A DNA stretch of 26,446 bases from a virus, in IMG/VR virus record IMGVR_UViG_3300042541_002482, positions 1 to 26,446 of that record; one strand, 5' to 3'. The notes under the pieces were generated by a model. The model had not been told where the DNA came from, made no database searches, and saw nothing but the letters and a program-made list of their open reading frames with translations. The position numbers and the translations under genes were made by a program. This document shows positions 6,957 to 14,873 of this stretch, one piece after another (the first letter of the stretch is position 1; each line of letters begins with the position of its first letter).

Positions 6957-9152
6957 ATGAAACCGGTTTTAATAGTAGAAAATTCAACAAGTTCTTTGAT
7001 TAAGGAAAATTCCTCTAATCAAAAAGACTATGTATTGGGTGGTACTTTTACTGAGTTTGGTGTAAAGAATCGTAATGAGAGAATATATCAAGCTGAGAAA
7101 TTTTTACCATCATTACAAGAAATGAACGAAAGAATGAACAGCTTAGGTGCTGTCTATGGTGAATTCGATCACCCGGATGTCTTTGATACTTCGTTATCAA
7201 GAGCATCACACATTATTACAAAGGCAGAGTTTGTTGCTGAAAAGAACATCGTTGCTGGAGAAATAAAATTACTAAGTACTTACTGGGGTAAAGAAGCGAA
7301 AGCATTAGTTGACGATGGATGTCCAGTTTTTGTATCATCAAGAGCAGCGGGTATAACAGAATCAGATGGTTCAGTATCATTGAAAAAACTTTTTACTTAT
7401 GACATTGTTGCGGATCCAGGATTTGCTTCAGCGAAAATGAGTGTTAGAGTTTTGAATGAGTCATTAGGTTTTTGCCCAGAAGGACAAATCGAAAAAAATA
7501 ACTTTAGGATATATGAATTGTCCGACGAGTCAAAAATAAATGAATTATTCGGTATGAACAAAGATGAATTTGTAACCAAGAAACAACTAAGTGATTATTC
7601 ACAGTATTTGGTTAAAGAGATTGCTTCAACAAAGAATGAAGTAAAAAGTGCTATTTCTAAAGGTAATATGCCTGCTAAGAAATTAGAACAACTATTAGAG
7701 TATTATGAGGAATTAAATAATACTAACACACAAGTTGCTAAATATTTAGATTATTTAGCTGATAAAATACAAGTTGTGGTTAATGAAAATAAATCATTAA
7801 AAGACACTACTACTAAATTGGCTAAACACAATGATTATTTAGCTGAAAACTTAGAAAAGGCAATTAATTACTCAGAATACTTAGCTGAAAACTTAGACAA
7901 AAACATTGAATACTCTGAGTACTTAGCTGAAAACTTAGACAAAAACATTAACTATTCAGAATATATTGCTGAGAACTTAGATAAAAATATCTCTTACTCA
8001 GAATACTTAGCTGAAAACTTAGACAAAAACATTGAGTATTCAGAATACTTAGCAGAGAACTTAGACAAAAATATCGCTTACTCTGAATATATCGCTGAAA
8101 ACTTAGACAAAAATATCGCTTACTCAGAATATATTGCTGAGAATGTTGATAACTCAATTGCTTACTCAGAATACTTAGCAGAACACGTAGAAGGTAACAT
8201 CGCTTACTCAGAATACATTGCTGAGCATTTAGATGATAACATCGCTTACTCAGAATATGTAGCTGAAAGTTTAGATAAATCTATCTCTTATCAAGGAATG
8301 ATCGTTGAAAGATTAAATGGTGGTTTTAAATTAAACGAATCTGCTGAAGAAGAAGAAGCTCAATTTCCAACTTTAAAAGATGCTGGTTTTGAAGAAAACG
8401 AAGACGAATTAGGTGAAGAATTAGAAGGACAAGAAGAAGGTGAAGGTCACGGAGATTTCGCTGAAGAAGCTGAGAAATTCGCAGCAGAAGCTGAAGAGTT
8501 TGCAAAAGATGCTGCTGAATTTGCTGGTCATGAAGGACACGAAGGTGAAGAACATGATGAAGAAGAATTTGGAGGTGAATCACAAGAAGAAGATTTCGGA
8601 GGAGAAGAAGCACCAGAATTTACAGGTGAAGAAGACTCAGAACTTTCTGAATCAATAAATAGATTAATTGAAGAAGCTAAAAAACGTAAAGTTTCTGAAA
8701 GCAGTGATTTGAACTTTTTAAAGTTCTTAAACAAATCACAAGTTGATAGCTTTTATGCACTATCAGACGAAGAACAAGAAAGCGTGAAACTACACATAAA
8801 CGAAAGTAGTTATTTTACACAAAAAGAAGTTCTTACTTTGATTGCTGAGTCATTATCAACAAAAAACGAATCTCTTGAAGAAAGAGTAATCAGATTAATG
8901 CCTGAAAACATGAAGCCAATCTGGGGTCAGTTAAACGAATCTGTGAAGAAATCAGTTTTATCACAAGCTAGATTGTATCCAGAAGACGTATTAAAAACTG
9001 AAAATCAAATCGAGCATTTCTGGGCAACTAGAAATCTTAAAAAGAATGAGTCTGTAACTAAGAAATTAGTATCTCATGAAGCGTTAATTCAAGAAGACAA
9101 ATTGTCAAGTAATGAAATGACTGCAATAATGGAAAGATTCAGAAGCTTATAA
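6957..9152 (+). CDS. 21-22: Fused prohead core protease and scaffold (T4 gp21 + gp22 type)
   Basis: 731 residues. Residues about 1-170 are a T4 gp21-type serine protease (MEROPS U9/S80): G-E-F-D-H-P (H72), F-V-S-S-R-A-A-G (S127/S128) and V-A-D-P-G-F near 151-156. Residues 205-290 are helical, and 291-458 are twelve 14-residue repeats of the form Y-S-E-Y-L-A-E-N-L-D-K-N-I-x, two heptads per unit, so probably a coiled coil. Residues 462-565 are extremely acidic (E, D, G, A), and 565-731 form a helical C-terminus. In T4 the protease and scaffold are separate genes; here they are one polypeptide immediately upstream of the capsid gene. Ten of the repeats contain L-A-E or I-A-E, the T4 protease cleavage consensus, so self-digestion during maturation is likely. 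Additional L-N-E or I-N-E sites occur at 166-168, 459-461, 613-615 and 659-661. Confidence 0.9.
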   Translation: MKPVLIVENSTSSLIKENSSNQKDYVLGGTFTEFGVKNRNERIYQAEKFLPSLQEMNERMNSLGAVYGEFDHPDVFDTSLSRASHIITKAEFVAEKNIVAGEIKLLSTYWGKEAKALVDDGCPVFVSSRAAGITESDGSVSLKKLFTYDIVADPGFASAKMSVRVLNESLGFCPEGQIEKNNFRIYELSDESKINELFGMNKDEFVTKKQLSDYSQYLVKEIASTKNEVKSAISKGNMPAKKLEQLLEYYEELNNTNTQVAKYLDYLADKIQVVVNENKSLKDTTTKLAKHNDYLAENLEKAINYSEYLAENLDKNIEYSEYLAENLDKNINYSEYIAENLDKNISYSEYLAENLDKNIEYSEYLAENLDKNIAYSEYIAENLDKNIAYSEYIAENVDNSIAYSEYLAEHVEGNIAYSEYIAEHLDDNIAYSEYVAESLDKSISYQGMIVERLNGGFKLNESAEEEEAQFPTLKDAGFEENEDELGEELEGQEEGEGHGDFAEEAEKFAAEAEEFAKDAAEFAGHEGHEGEEHDEEEFGGESQEEDFGGEEAPEFTGEEDSELSESINRLIEEAKKRKVSESSDLNFLKFLNKSQVDSFYALSDEEQESVKLHINESSYFTQKEVLTLIAESLSTKNESLEERVIRLMPENMKPIWGQLNESVKKSVLSQARLYPEDVLKTENQIEHFWATRNLKKNESVTKKLVSHEALIQEDKLSSNEMTAIMERFRSL
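7827..8330 (+). repeat. Twelve tandem 42-bp (14-codon) repeats in the scaffold
   Basis: Period 42 bases, encoding 14 residues each. The first unit (starting H-N-D) and the last (starting Y-Q-G) are degenerate; the ten between are close copies that vary mainly at the last residue (E, N, S or A) and L/I/V before A-E. Nucleotide identity between central units is high but broken by synonymous changes, so the protein pattern appears to be under selection rather than the repeat being freshly amplified. Confidence 0.95.
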
Positions 9153-9191
9153 TCTATAAAAAATCCATACTTGCGAAAAACGAGTAAAAAC

Positions 9192-9240
9192 AAGGATATA
9201 TATAGTATTATAAAAAAACTAAAAAAAAAATAAAATTTTT
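9192..9240 (+). promoter_or_regulatory. Shared leader/promoter element, copy 2 (major capsid)
   Basis: Partner of the element at 6908-6956. AAGG at 9192-9195 is followed by A-T-A-T-A-T-A-T-A, then an A-rich stretch containing A-A-C-T-A, and the ATG at 9241. A 12-mer ATAAAAAATCCA lies 24 bases before the AAGG, as it does 22 bases before copy 1. A long A-rich leader without Shine-Dalgarno fits strong translation in Bacteroidota. Confidence 0.45.
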
Positions 9241-10980
9241 ATGTCACACATTAGAATAGATAATCAAAAAGCCATGAAAAAATGGTCTCCAGTGTTGGAA
9301 AACATGGGAGTTACAGGTGATAGAGTAGAATGGATGTCAGAATATGCTGAATTTCACTCAATCAACGAAAATGCGTATGTAAACGCATCAAACGTAACTG
9401 GTATGGGTGGAGTACTTGCTGCTCAACCTGGTTCTTATCCAGGACAAACAATTGGTGGTTCTTTAGCAACTGCTAATACTGTTGGAACAATTGGTTCAGG
9501 AGACGTAGGTCAAAACTTATTACCAGTTGCAATGAAAATTGCTGCTCAAACAATTGGTTTAGACTTAGTAGCTGTTAAACCAACTCCAGGTCCAAAAATC
9601 GACTTATTATATATTGACTTTCAATATGATGCTACTCGTTTAGGCGATGCAGATGAAAGACCACAAGTTTTCAAATTAAATGCAACTAACATCGCTGCAG
9701 TTAACTCAATCATTACTGCAAATATTCCTTCTTATATTACTCAAACTCAAGGTGGTTTATCAGGTGGTAGATTATGGTTTAAAGGAATCAATGCAACTGG
9801 TGTTACTGCATCAGCAGTTTTAACTTCTGAGCCAACACAAAAAACTAACGTAGTTGAATTCTTAGGATTCTCTCGTATTGATGGTTTCCCAATGTTTAGA
9901 GCGTACAGACAATCTAATACTGCTGGTACACAACAACCTTATGGTGTTCAACAAAATGCTTGGGGATTTGATACATTAAGAAATACATTCTCTGCAACTG
10001 CGTCAATGACTTCTCAATTTTCTTTTATTGTATCAACTGCTGTAAGTGGTGGTACTATCGAATTAGTATCTGCTTTAGAAGATCATATTCCTGGTTTCTC
10101 TGCAAACTGGTTTGGACCAACTTCTTCAGCTTCTGGTGCTTATCCAATGGATAGAGCAAATGATGATGATAGTTATTCAGGTGTTATTGGACCAAAAATC
10201 TCTTCTAAAACAGTTGCTGTTGGTACTATCGAAGTATCTTCTGCACTTAGAAGAACTGAGATTGAAGATATTAAAGCTAACACAGGTATGGATATCGTTC
10301 AAAAAATGGAATCAATCCTTGTTAATGAATTATCTCAAACAATCTCTAAACAAATTGTTAATAAAATATTTGAAATGGGTTCATTAAATAGAACTAATGC
10401 TCCTGTTGCAGGTGCAACATTCTCGAATGCTATTACTCTTGCATATGGTTCACAAACAATCTTTGACTTAGATACAACTTATGCTGCTACAAATGGTGTT
10501 GTTGGTGGTGAGACTACTCACGCTGTACAAAGAAAATTGATCACTAAAATTGCTCATGCTTCTAACTATATCGCAACAGAAGGACGTGTTGGACCAGCTC
10601 AATACTTAATCACAAATGGAGGTTTAGCTGCTGCATTACAAGATATTGCTGGTTATACTATCAACCCATTAAAATCAAAAATGAACTCTCAAGGTCAATT
10701 ATACCCAGTAGGTTCAATCGGAGACATCTCTATCTATGTTGATCCATATATGAGATATAACGATAACAGAATCGTTTTAGGAAGAAAAAATAACCCTGAT
10801 CAACCAGGTATTATTTTCGTGCCTTACTTAATGGCTCAGTCAATTAGCATCATCTCTGAAGCTACATTCGCACCAAGAATGTTACTTAGATCAAGATATG
10901 CAGTAACTGAAGTTGGTTGGTACCCACAAAAACAATTCATGACTATTGTAGTTTCTGATACAAGAGGATTACTTAACTAA
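9241..10980 (+). CDS. 23: Major capsid protein (T4 gp23 type)
   Basis: 579 residues, longer than T4 gp23 (521). The N-terminus has the W-S-P-V-L-E box (residues 15-20). Residues about 99-113 read I-G-L-D-L-V-A-V-K-P-T-P-G-P-K, the hallmark at the start of the gp23 fold. The C-terminus contains the P-Y-L-M-A-Q region and a typical R-Y-A-V-T-E-V-G-W-Y-P end. A propeptide is likely: I41-N42-E43 matches the T4 protease consensus L/I-x-E, so mature protein may begin at N44. The protein forms the icosahedral shell after cleavage by the upstream protease. It follows the protease-scaffold gene by 88 bases and ends before a strong terminator. The codon pattern is the most regular of the window, as expected for a highly expressed gene. 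Confidence 0.93.
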   Translation: MSHIRIDNQKAMKKWSPVLENMGVTGDRVEWMSEYAEFHSINENAYVNASNVTGMGGVLAAQPGSYPGQTIGGSLATANTVGTIGSGDVGQNLLPVAMKIAAQTIGLDLVAVKPTPGPKIDLLYIDFQYDATRLGDADERPQVFKLNATNIAAVNSIITANIPSYITQTQGGLSGGRLWFKGINATGVTASAVLTSEPTQKTNVVEFLGFSRIDGFPMFRAYRQSNTAGTQQPYGVQQNAWGFDTLRNTFSATASMTSQFSFIVSTAVSGGTIELVSALEDHIPGFSANWFGPTSSASGAYPMDRANDDDSYSGVIGPKISSKTVAVGTIEVSSALRRTEIEDIKANTGMDIVQKMESILVNELSQTISKQIVNKIFEMGSLNRTNAPVAGATFSNAITLAYGSQTIFDLDTTYAATNGVVGGETTHAVQRKLITKIAHASNYIATEGRVGPAQYLITNGGLAAALQDIAGYTINPLKSKMNSQGQLYPVGSIGDISIYVDPYMRYNDNRIVLGRKNNPDQPGIIFVPYLMAQSISIISEATFAPRMLLRSRYAVTEVGWYPQKQFMTIVVSDTRGLLN

Positions 10981-11000
10981 TCATTAGTTGAAATATTTCA

Positions 11001-11027
11001 AAAAAAGACCCAATTGGGTCTTTTTTT
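11001..11027 (+). terminator. Capsid gene terminator
   Basis: A perfect stem AAAAAAGACCC / GGGTCTTTTTT with an AATT loop ends in seven T. It lies about 20 bases after the capsid stop and ends 7 bases before a TATAAATA box for the next gene. A TTG-initiated reading frame for the next gene would run through this stem, which argues against that start. Confidence 0.88.
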
Positions 11028-11033
11028 GTTTTA

Positions 11034-11041
11034 TATAAATA
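11034..11041 (+). promoter_or_regulatory. T4-late-type promoter box TATAAATA
   Basis: An exact TATAAATA lies directly between the capsid terminator and the ATG at 11053. With T4 spacing, transcription would begin only about 6 bases before the ATG, giving a near-leaderless message, which is tolerable in a host that does not depend on Shine-Dalgarno pairing. Confidence 0.5.
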
Positions 11042-11052
11042 ATATATACATT

Positions 11053-11445
11053 ATGAGATTAAAGAAATATTCACAGTTTAATGAATCTAAGAAAGATAAG
11101 TTTCCAAATATTAAAAAGATGGAAATTGATGGATTTTTAGTACATCTGGGTAAAGATGCAAAGTCTAATGACCATCTAACGTTTAATGTTGCTGATAATG
11201 ACGATATATGGATGCACGTAAAGGGTGTTCCTGGAAGTCATGTTGTTATCGTTGTTAGAGATAATATACCAACTCCTGAGTTAATTAAAAAAGTTGCTGA
11301 AATTACAAAAGATAATAGTAAGTCAAAGGGTACCGGTAATGCTGTTGTGGTGTACTGTAAAAGACGTTTTGTCTCAAAAAGACCAGGTATGAATGATGGT
11401 CAAGTAATGGTTGACTACAAAAATGCACATGAAGTCACTATTTAA
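11053..11445 (+). CDS. Stand-alone NFACT-R (DUF814) domain protein with head-targeting-like N-terminus
   Basis: 130 residues from ATG 11053; an upstream TTG at 11014 is rejected because it lies in the capsid terminator. Residues 25-130 match the NFACT-R domain found at the C-terminus of RqcH/Rqc2/NEMF. They show D-G-F-L-V-H-L-G, then N-D-H-L-T-F, then D-I-W-M-H-V-K-G-V-P-G-S-H-V-V-I (51-66), a P-E-L helix ending N-S-K-S-K, and a C-R-R-F-V-x-K-x-P-G-x-x-x-G-x-V end. In RqcH this domain helps bind stalled 50S subunits and tRNA; the NFACT-N, HhH and coiled-coil parts are missing here. The first residues M-R-L-K-K-Y-S-Q-F-N-E-S resemble the T4 capsid-targeting propeptide, with a possible cut after E11. 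Domain call is firm; role in infection is inferred. Confidence 0.85.
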   Translation: MRLKKYSQFNESKKDKFPNIKKMEIDGFLVHLGKDAKSNDHLTFNVADNDDIWMHVKGVPGSHVVIVVRDNIPTPELIKKVAEITKDNSKSKGTGNAVVVYCKRRFVSKRPGMNDGQVMVDYKNAHEVTI

Positions 11446-11478
11446 TTTTAATATATAAAAAAAATAAAAACATTTTAA

Positions 11479-12861
11479 ATGGCCTTTACAAATGACTATA
11501 AAATGAGATATGAAGATGAAATAAAAATTACTTTTTCTGCAAGGTTAAAAACACTTTTAACTAAGATGGAAGATGATTATGATGATTATATCGCATATGA
11601 ACTAAATTGGATGGCGGATCCTAGATCTAAATACGCAAATGATATGAATATATCAAAATTAGATATATCTGATTCAGATTACTTTTTTGACGCTGTTATT
11701 GGTGGTAAAAGACAATACTTAAAAATAGGTACTTTTTTAAGAAGTTATTTTCCTGGAGTTTACGATGATGAAAGTATTAGAAAATTCTCTACTACTATTG
11801 TTCAATTGAAAAAAGGAGTAAAAGTAACTGTTGCACCAGTAGGAACTAGACTAGAACATCAACCTTTTAAATATAATCCTAAAGATGTACGTTCAACTTT
11901 CTTATCTTTAGTTACAAAGACTTATCCAATGGGTCACGAAACAGAAGTTTTACAGTTCTTACCAGACTTAGAAATAGATAAATTTGGTAATTATTATAAA
12001 ATTATTGCAGGTGATAATACTACAATGTTTAGCTCTCACTTAGATACTGCAGATAGAAAACAAGTTGACACAGTATTATTCTCTAAAATGGAAGATGGTG
12101 ATGAATATATTTATACTGATGGTATGAGTATATTAGGAGCCGATGATAAATCTGGAGTTGCTGTTATGTTATATATGATGGCACATAATATTCCTGGATT
12201 ATATTACTTTTTCATTGGAGAAGAAAGAGGTGGTATTGGATCAAGAGATTTAGCAAGTGAATATGATTCATTTGACTATCTTAAAAATATAAAAAGATGT
12301 ATTTCTTTTGATAGAAGAAAAACTGGTTCAGTTATTACTTCTCAATATGGTAGAGTTTGTTGTTCAAATGAATTTGGTGGTGCTTTATGTAAAGAATATA
12401 ACAAAAGTGGATTAAACTTATCTATTGACCCAACAGGAGTATTTACTGACTCTGCATCATTTATGGATGATATTCCTGAGTGTACTAACGTTTCTGTTGG
12501 ATATAATAACGAACATACTGGTAGAGAAATTCAAAATATGACTTATTTAATTAAATTAGCGGAAGCTTCTTTAAAAGTAAACTGGTCCGAATTACCAACA
12601 GTAAGAAAAGTAGGATTAAATGAAGAAGTATTGAGAAAACATAAACCTTTAATTGACGATATTAAAAAATACGCTTTTGGTTTAGAAGTTAAAACAGTTG
12701 GTTATCAAGATAAAATTTTTATTAAGATAGATACTGATATGTCAGATGTTAAAACAATTTTTGACACTCTTTCACAAGTAAAAGGATTAATGTATAAACA
12801 TAAAAATCCAGACCCATACGTTACATTTGATGACGCATTTATTAAAATAGAACTAAGATAA
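11479..12861 (+). CDS. Zinc metallopeptidase, M20/M28/M42 type (paralogue 1)
   Basis: 460 residues. Metal-site motifs run in order: S-S-H-L-D-T (H187, D189), L-G-A-D-D-K-S-G (D222 as bridging ligand), G-E-E-R-G-G (E248/E249, general base and ligand), S-F-D-R-R (D278) and N-N-E-H-T-G (H346). This is a complete dinuclear zinc aminopeptidase or carboxypeptidase set. An N-terminal extension of about 130 residues has no recognisable domain, and the C-terminal 85 residues are an alpha/beta add-on. No signal peptide, so it is cytoplasmic or virion-borne. It is followed one base later by the acidic gene at 12863 and then by a paralogue at 13500, suggesting an ancient duplication. Substrate is unknown; peptide trimming is the family expectation. 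Confidence 0.85.
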   Translation: MAFTNDYKMRYEDEIKITFSARLKTLLTKMEDDYDDYIAYELNWMADPRSKYANDMNISKLDISDSDYFFDAVIGGKRQYLKIGTFLRSYFPGVYDDESIRKFSTTIVQLKKGVKVTVAPVGTRLEHQPFKYNPKDVRSTFLSLVTKTYPMGHETEVLQFLPDLEIDKFGNYYKIIAGDNTTMFSSHLDTADRKQVDTVLFSKMEDGDEYIYTDGMSILGADDKSGVAVMLYMMAHNIPGLYYFFIGEERGGIGSRDLASEYDSFDYLKNIKRCISFDRRKTGSVITSQYGRVCCSNEFGGALCKEYNKSGLNLSIDPTGVFTDSASFMDDIPECTNVSVGYNNEHTGREIQNMTYLIKLAEASLKVNWSELPTVRKVGLNEEVLRKHKPLIDDIKKYAFGLEVKTVGYQDKIFIKIDTDMSDVKTIFDTLSQVKGLMYKHKNPDPYVTFDDAFIKIELR

Positions 12862-12862
12862 T

Positions 12863-13456
12863 ATGATACAGAAATATAAAAGATTTGTAGAAAGAGTTGA
12901 TGATGAAGCTTGGGAGGGTACTGACCAAGATTGGAATGAAGATTGGGCTGGTGGTAATAGAAAAAAAACTAGTACACCATTACCTTCACGTTTTGATATG
13001 TCTGGAGAGATTGCAGACGATGATGACTTTTACGATAGTGAATACTATGGTGGTATTGGTCATAACTTTGATCATTATGATAATAAAGATGGTAACTTAG
13101 ATAGAGATCCTGATTTATCTGATGAAGATATAGAAGATGATGATATGGCACAGTTAAAATACTTATTAAAAGGTATGTTTAAGAATAAAGGATTCAATAA
13201 TGTTTCTATTACTAATGATAGTTTAGACTTAACTATTAGATGTAATTTATCTCATAGAGAAAGATTAAGTGATTTAGTTAGTTTATTTGATCTAGTAAAT
13301 AAGTTAAAAACTGATATATTACCACAGTATGATTCTGATTATGATACTTGGGAATCTCAAAGAGGACAAGTAATGGAATTTAGTTTTTACTATGATGAAG
13401 GATTAAATGATGATACCGATGAAGATTATGGTGAAGATGATGAGGCACCATTTTAA
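12863..13456 (+). CDS. Acidic protein with head-targeting-like N-terminus
   Basis: 197 residues, very rich in Asp and Glu, not matched to a family I know. It opens M-I-Q-K-Y-K-R-F-V-E-R-V, fitting the K-Y-x-x-F signature shared with three other proteins here and resembling T4 internal-protein propeptides. Residues 15-95 are disordered and acidic. Residues about 96-170 look folded, with L-K-Y-L-L-K-G-M-F and L-S-H-R-E-R-L-S-D-L-V-S-L-F, and the C-terminus is again acidic (ends D-D-E-A-P-F). The ATG follows the first peptidase stop by one base, so the two are surely co-transcribed. It may be a packaged internal head protein or an acidic partner of the peptidases. Confidence 0.8.
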   Translation: MIQKYKRFVERVDDEAWEGTDQDWNEDWAGGNRKKTSTPLPSRFDMSGEIADDDDFYDSEYYGGIGHNFDHYDNKDGNLDRDPDLSDEDIEDDDMAQLKYLLKGMFKNKGFNNVSITNDSLDLTIRCNLSHRERLSDLVSLFDLVNKLKTDILPQYDSDYDTWESQRGQVMEFSFYYDEGLNDDTDEDYGEDDEAPF

Positions 13457-13474
13457 TATTTAAAAATAATTTTG

Positions 13475-13482
13475 TATATTTG
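13475..13482 (+). promoter_or_regulatory. TAnnTTTG box before the second peptidase
   Basis: TATATTTG lies 17 bases before ATG 13500. The stretch from the box through the ATG is nearly the same as that before the NADAR gene (box at 15287-15294), with the common pattern TTTG-A-rich-ATTA-AATTATG. No good TTTG -33 element is present, so this is a partial Bacteroidota-type promoter at best. Confidence 0.35.
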
Positions 13483-13499
13483 TAAAAAATTAAATAATT

Positions 13500-14807
13500 A
13501 TGGCAAAAAATAAAAAATCCTTTTTCTCTAGAAAAGAAGAAAAAAGTATAAATCCTTTAGAAATAAAGGATACTTTTTTGAAATTAACTGAATATACAAT
13601 ACCTTACGGTCATGAGCAAAAACTAGAAAGCTATTTACCTAAAGGCTATAAAAAAGATTCTACAGGTAACTATTATATCGAAGTAGGTAATTCAGAAACA
13701 TTATTTACTACTCACTTAGATACTTATTGTACTAAATATGAGAAAGTTAATCACGTTATTGAAGGTGATATTATTAAAACCGATGGTACTACTATTTTAG
13801 GTGGAGATAATAAATTAGGAATGTCTATTTTATTATACATGATAGCTAAAGGTATACCAGGAACTTATTACTTCTTCTTAGGAGAAGAACCAATTTTAAG
13901 TGGTGGTTTATGGGGTTCGAGAAATGCTTTAAATGCAGATCCTGAGTTCTTCAAAAAGTTTAAAAGAGCAGTTGCTTTTGATAGAAAACAAACAGGTTCT
14001 GTTGTTTTAAGACAAAAAGCAAGATTTTGCTGTTCACATAAATTTGTAGATACTTTAGCAGAAGAATTAACTTCTTTAGGAATTACTTCTAAGGCAGATC
14101 CAAATGCTTATTACACTGATACGGCGACGTTTTTAGACATTATTCCAGAGTGTACTAACATTAGTGCTGGTGGTTGGAATGAACACTATAAAACAGAGTA
14201 TGTTGATATATCATATACCATAAAGGTTGCCGAAGCTGCTTGTAAAATTGATTGGGAAAACTTACCAACTGAAAGAGAAGTAAAATTTTTCCAACCTAAA
14301 TATAATGTTGCACCAAGACACCGTTTTGTTAGTAGATCTGTTGTTAAAGAAGTTAAATCTATTTTAAACAAATATGATTTATTACACACTAATACATTAG
14401 AATATGATACATTTAATACAGATACATTAGTATTTAATACTTGGTTTGAGGATAAAGATATTAAAGTAACTATTTTAGATGATATTTTAATTCAAATCGA
14501 AGGTCAGAAAGAAGCTAGATTTAGTTTTAAAGATGTTAAGAAATTAAATATTTATTTAGGTAACATTTTCGGTATTGACATTAATCCAGAGGATTATAAG
14601 ATGATGATCTTTACTGACGACTCTGTAAGTGTATTAGGAATGCGTTTTAAGAGCTTTGAAGATTATGTTAAATACTTTGATAGTATTAACACAGATGATA
14701 CGTCATATGTCGTTAAAAAAGGTGGTGAACAATATACTGAGTATTATGGTGATGTGATACCAAAAGAATTAGTTATTAAGTGGTTTACTGATAATGTTCT
14801 TGAATAA
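13500..14807 (+). CDS. Zinc metallopeptidase, M20/M28/M42 type (paralogue 2)
   Basis: 435 residues. The metal-site set is intact: T-T-H-L-D-T (H72, D74), L-G-G-D-N-K-L-G (D103), G-E-E-P-I-L (E129/E130), A-F-D-R-K (D161) and W-N-E-H-Y-K (H229). Shared blocks such as P-G-x-Y-Y-F-F-x-G-E-E, I-P-E-C-T-N and x-K-x-A-E-A-x x-K show that it is a paralogue of the gene at 11479. It lacks that gene's 130-residue N-terminal extension and instead carries about 170 extra C-terminal residues with a mixed alpha/beta pattern. The asymmetric extensions suggest the two have divided roles or form a heteromer. It has its own TAnnTTTG box 17 bases upstream and a hairpin terminator after the stop. Confidence 0.85.
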   Translation: MAKNKKSFFSRKEEKSINPLEIKDTFLKLTEYTIPYGHEQKLESYLPKGYKKDSTGNYYIEVGNSETLFTTHLDTYCTKYEKVNHVIEGDIIKTDGTTILGGDNKLGMSILLYMIAKGIPGTYYFFLGEEPILSGGLWGSRNALNADPEFFKKFKRAVAFDRKQTGSVVLRQKARFCCSHKFVDTLAEELTSLGITSKADPNAYYTDTATFLDIIPECTNISAGGWNEHYKTEYVDISYTIKVAEAACKIDWENLPTEREVKFFQPKYNVAPRHRFVSRSVVKEVKSILNKYDLLHTNTLEYDTFNTDTLVFNTWFEDKDIKVTILDDILIQIEGQKEARFSFKDVKKLNIYLGNIFGIDINPEDYKMMIFTDDSVSVLGMRFKSFEDYVKYFDSINTDDTSYVVKKGGEQYTEYYGDVIPKELVIKWFTDNVLE

Positions 14808-14815
14808 TAAAAAAT

Positions 14816-14846
14816 AAAGCCAAAAACTAAACTTTTTGGCTTTTTT
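14816..14846 (+). terminator. Terminator after the second peptidase
   Basis: An 11-bp stem, AAAGCCAAAAA (14816-14826) with TTTTTGGCTTT (14833-14843), has a CTAAAC loop and a T6 tract. It separates the peptidase operon from the tmRNA. Confidence 0.85.
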
Positions 14847-14855
14847 AATCTAATA

Positions 14856-14863
14856 TATAAACA
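14856..14863 (+). promoter_or_regulatory. Near-consensus late promoter before the tmRNA
   Basis: TATAAACA differs from the T4 late box by one base. With T4 spacing it would start transcription at about 14869, five bases before the predicted mature tmRNA 5' end. It sits between a terminator and the RNA, so the tmRNA is probably its own transcription unit. Confidence 0.35.
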
Positions 14864-14873
14864 ATAATAACTT

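Noticed and set aside
7827-8330. CRISPR-like regular 42-bp repeats
   Set aside because: There are no unique spacers; the repeat is continuous, in frame and encodes a coiled-coil protein pattern.
8326-8734. ORFs in other frames across the acidic scaffold region
   Set aside because: Leu-, Lys- or Ser-rich translations of GAA/GAT-rich DNA; shadows of the real gene.
11014-11052. TTG-initiated N-terminal extension of the NFACT-R gene
   Set aside because: It would be translated through the capsid terminator stem and across the TATAAATA box; ATG 11053 fits both signals and gives the K-Y-x-x-F N-terminus.
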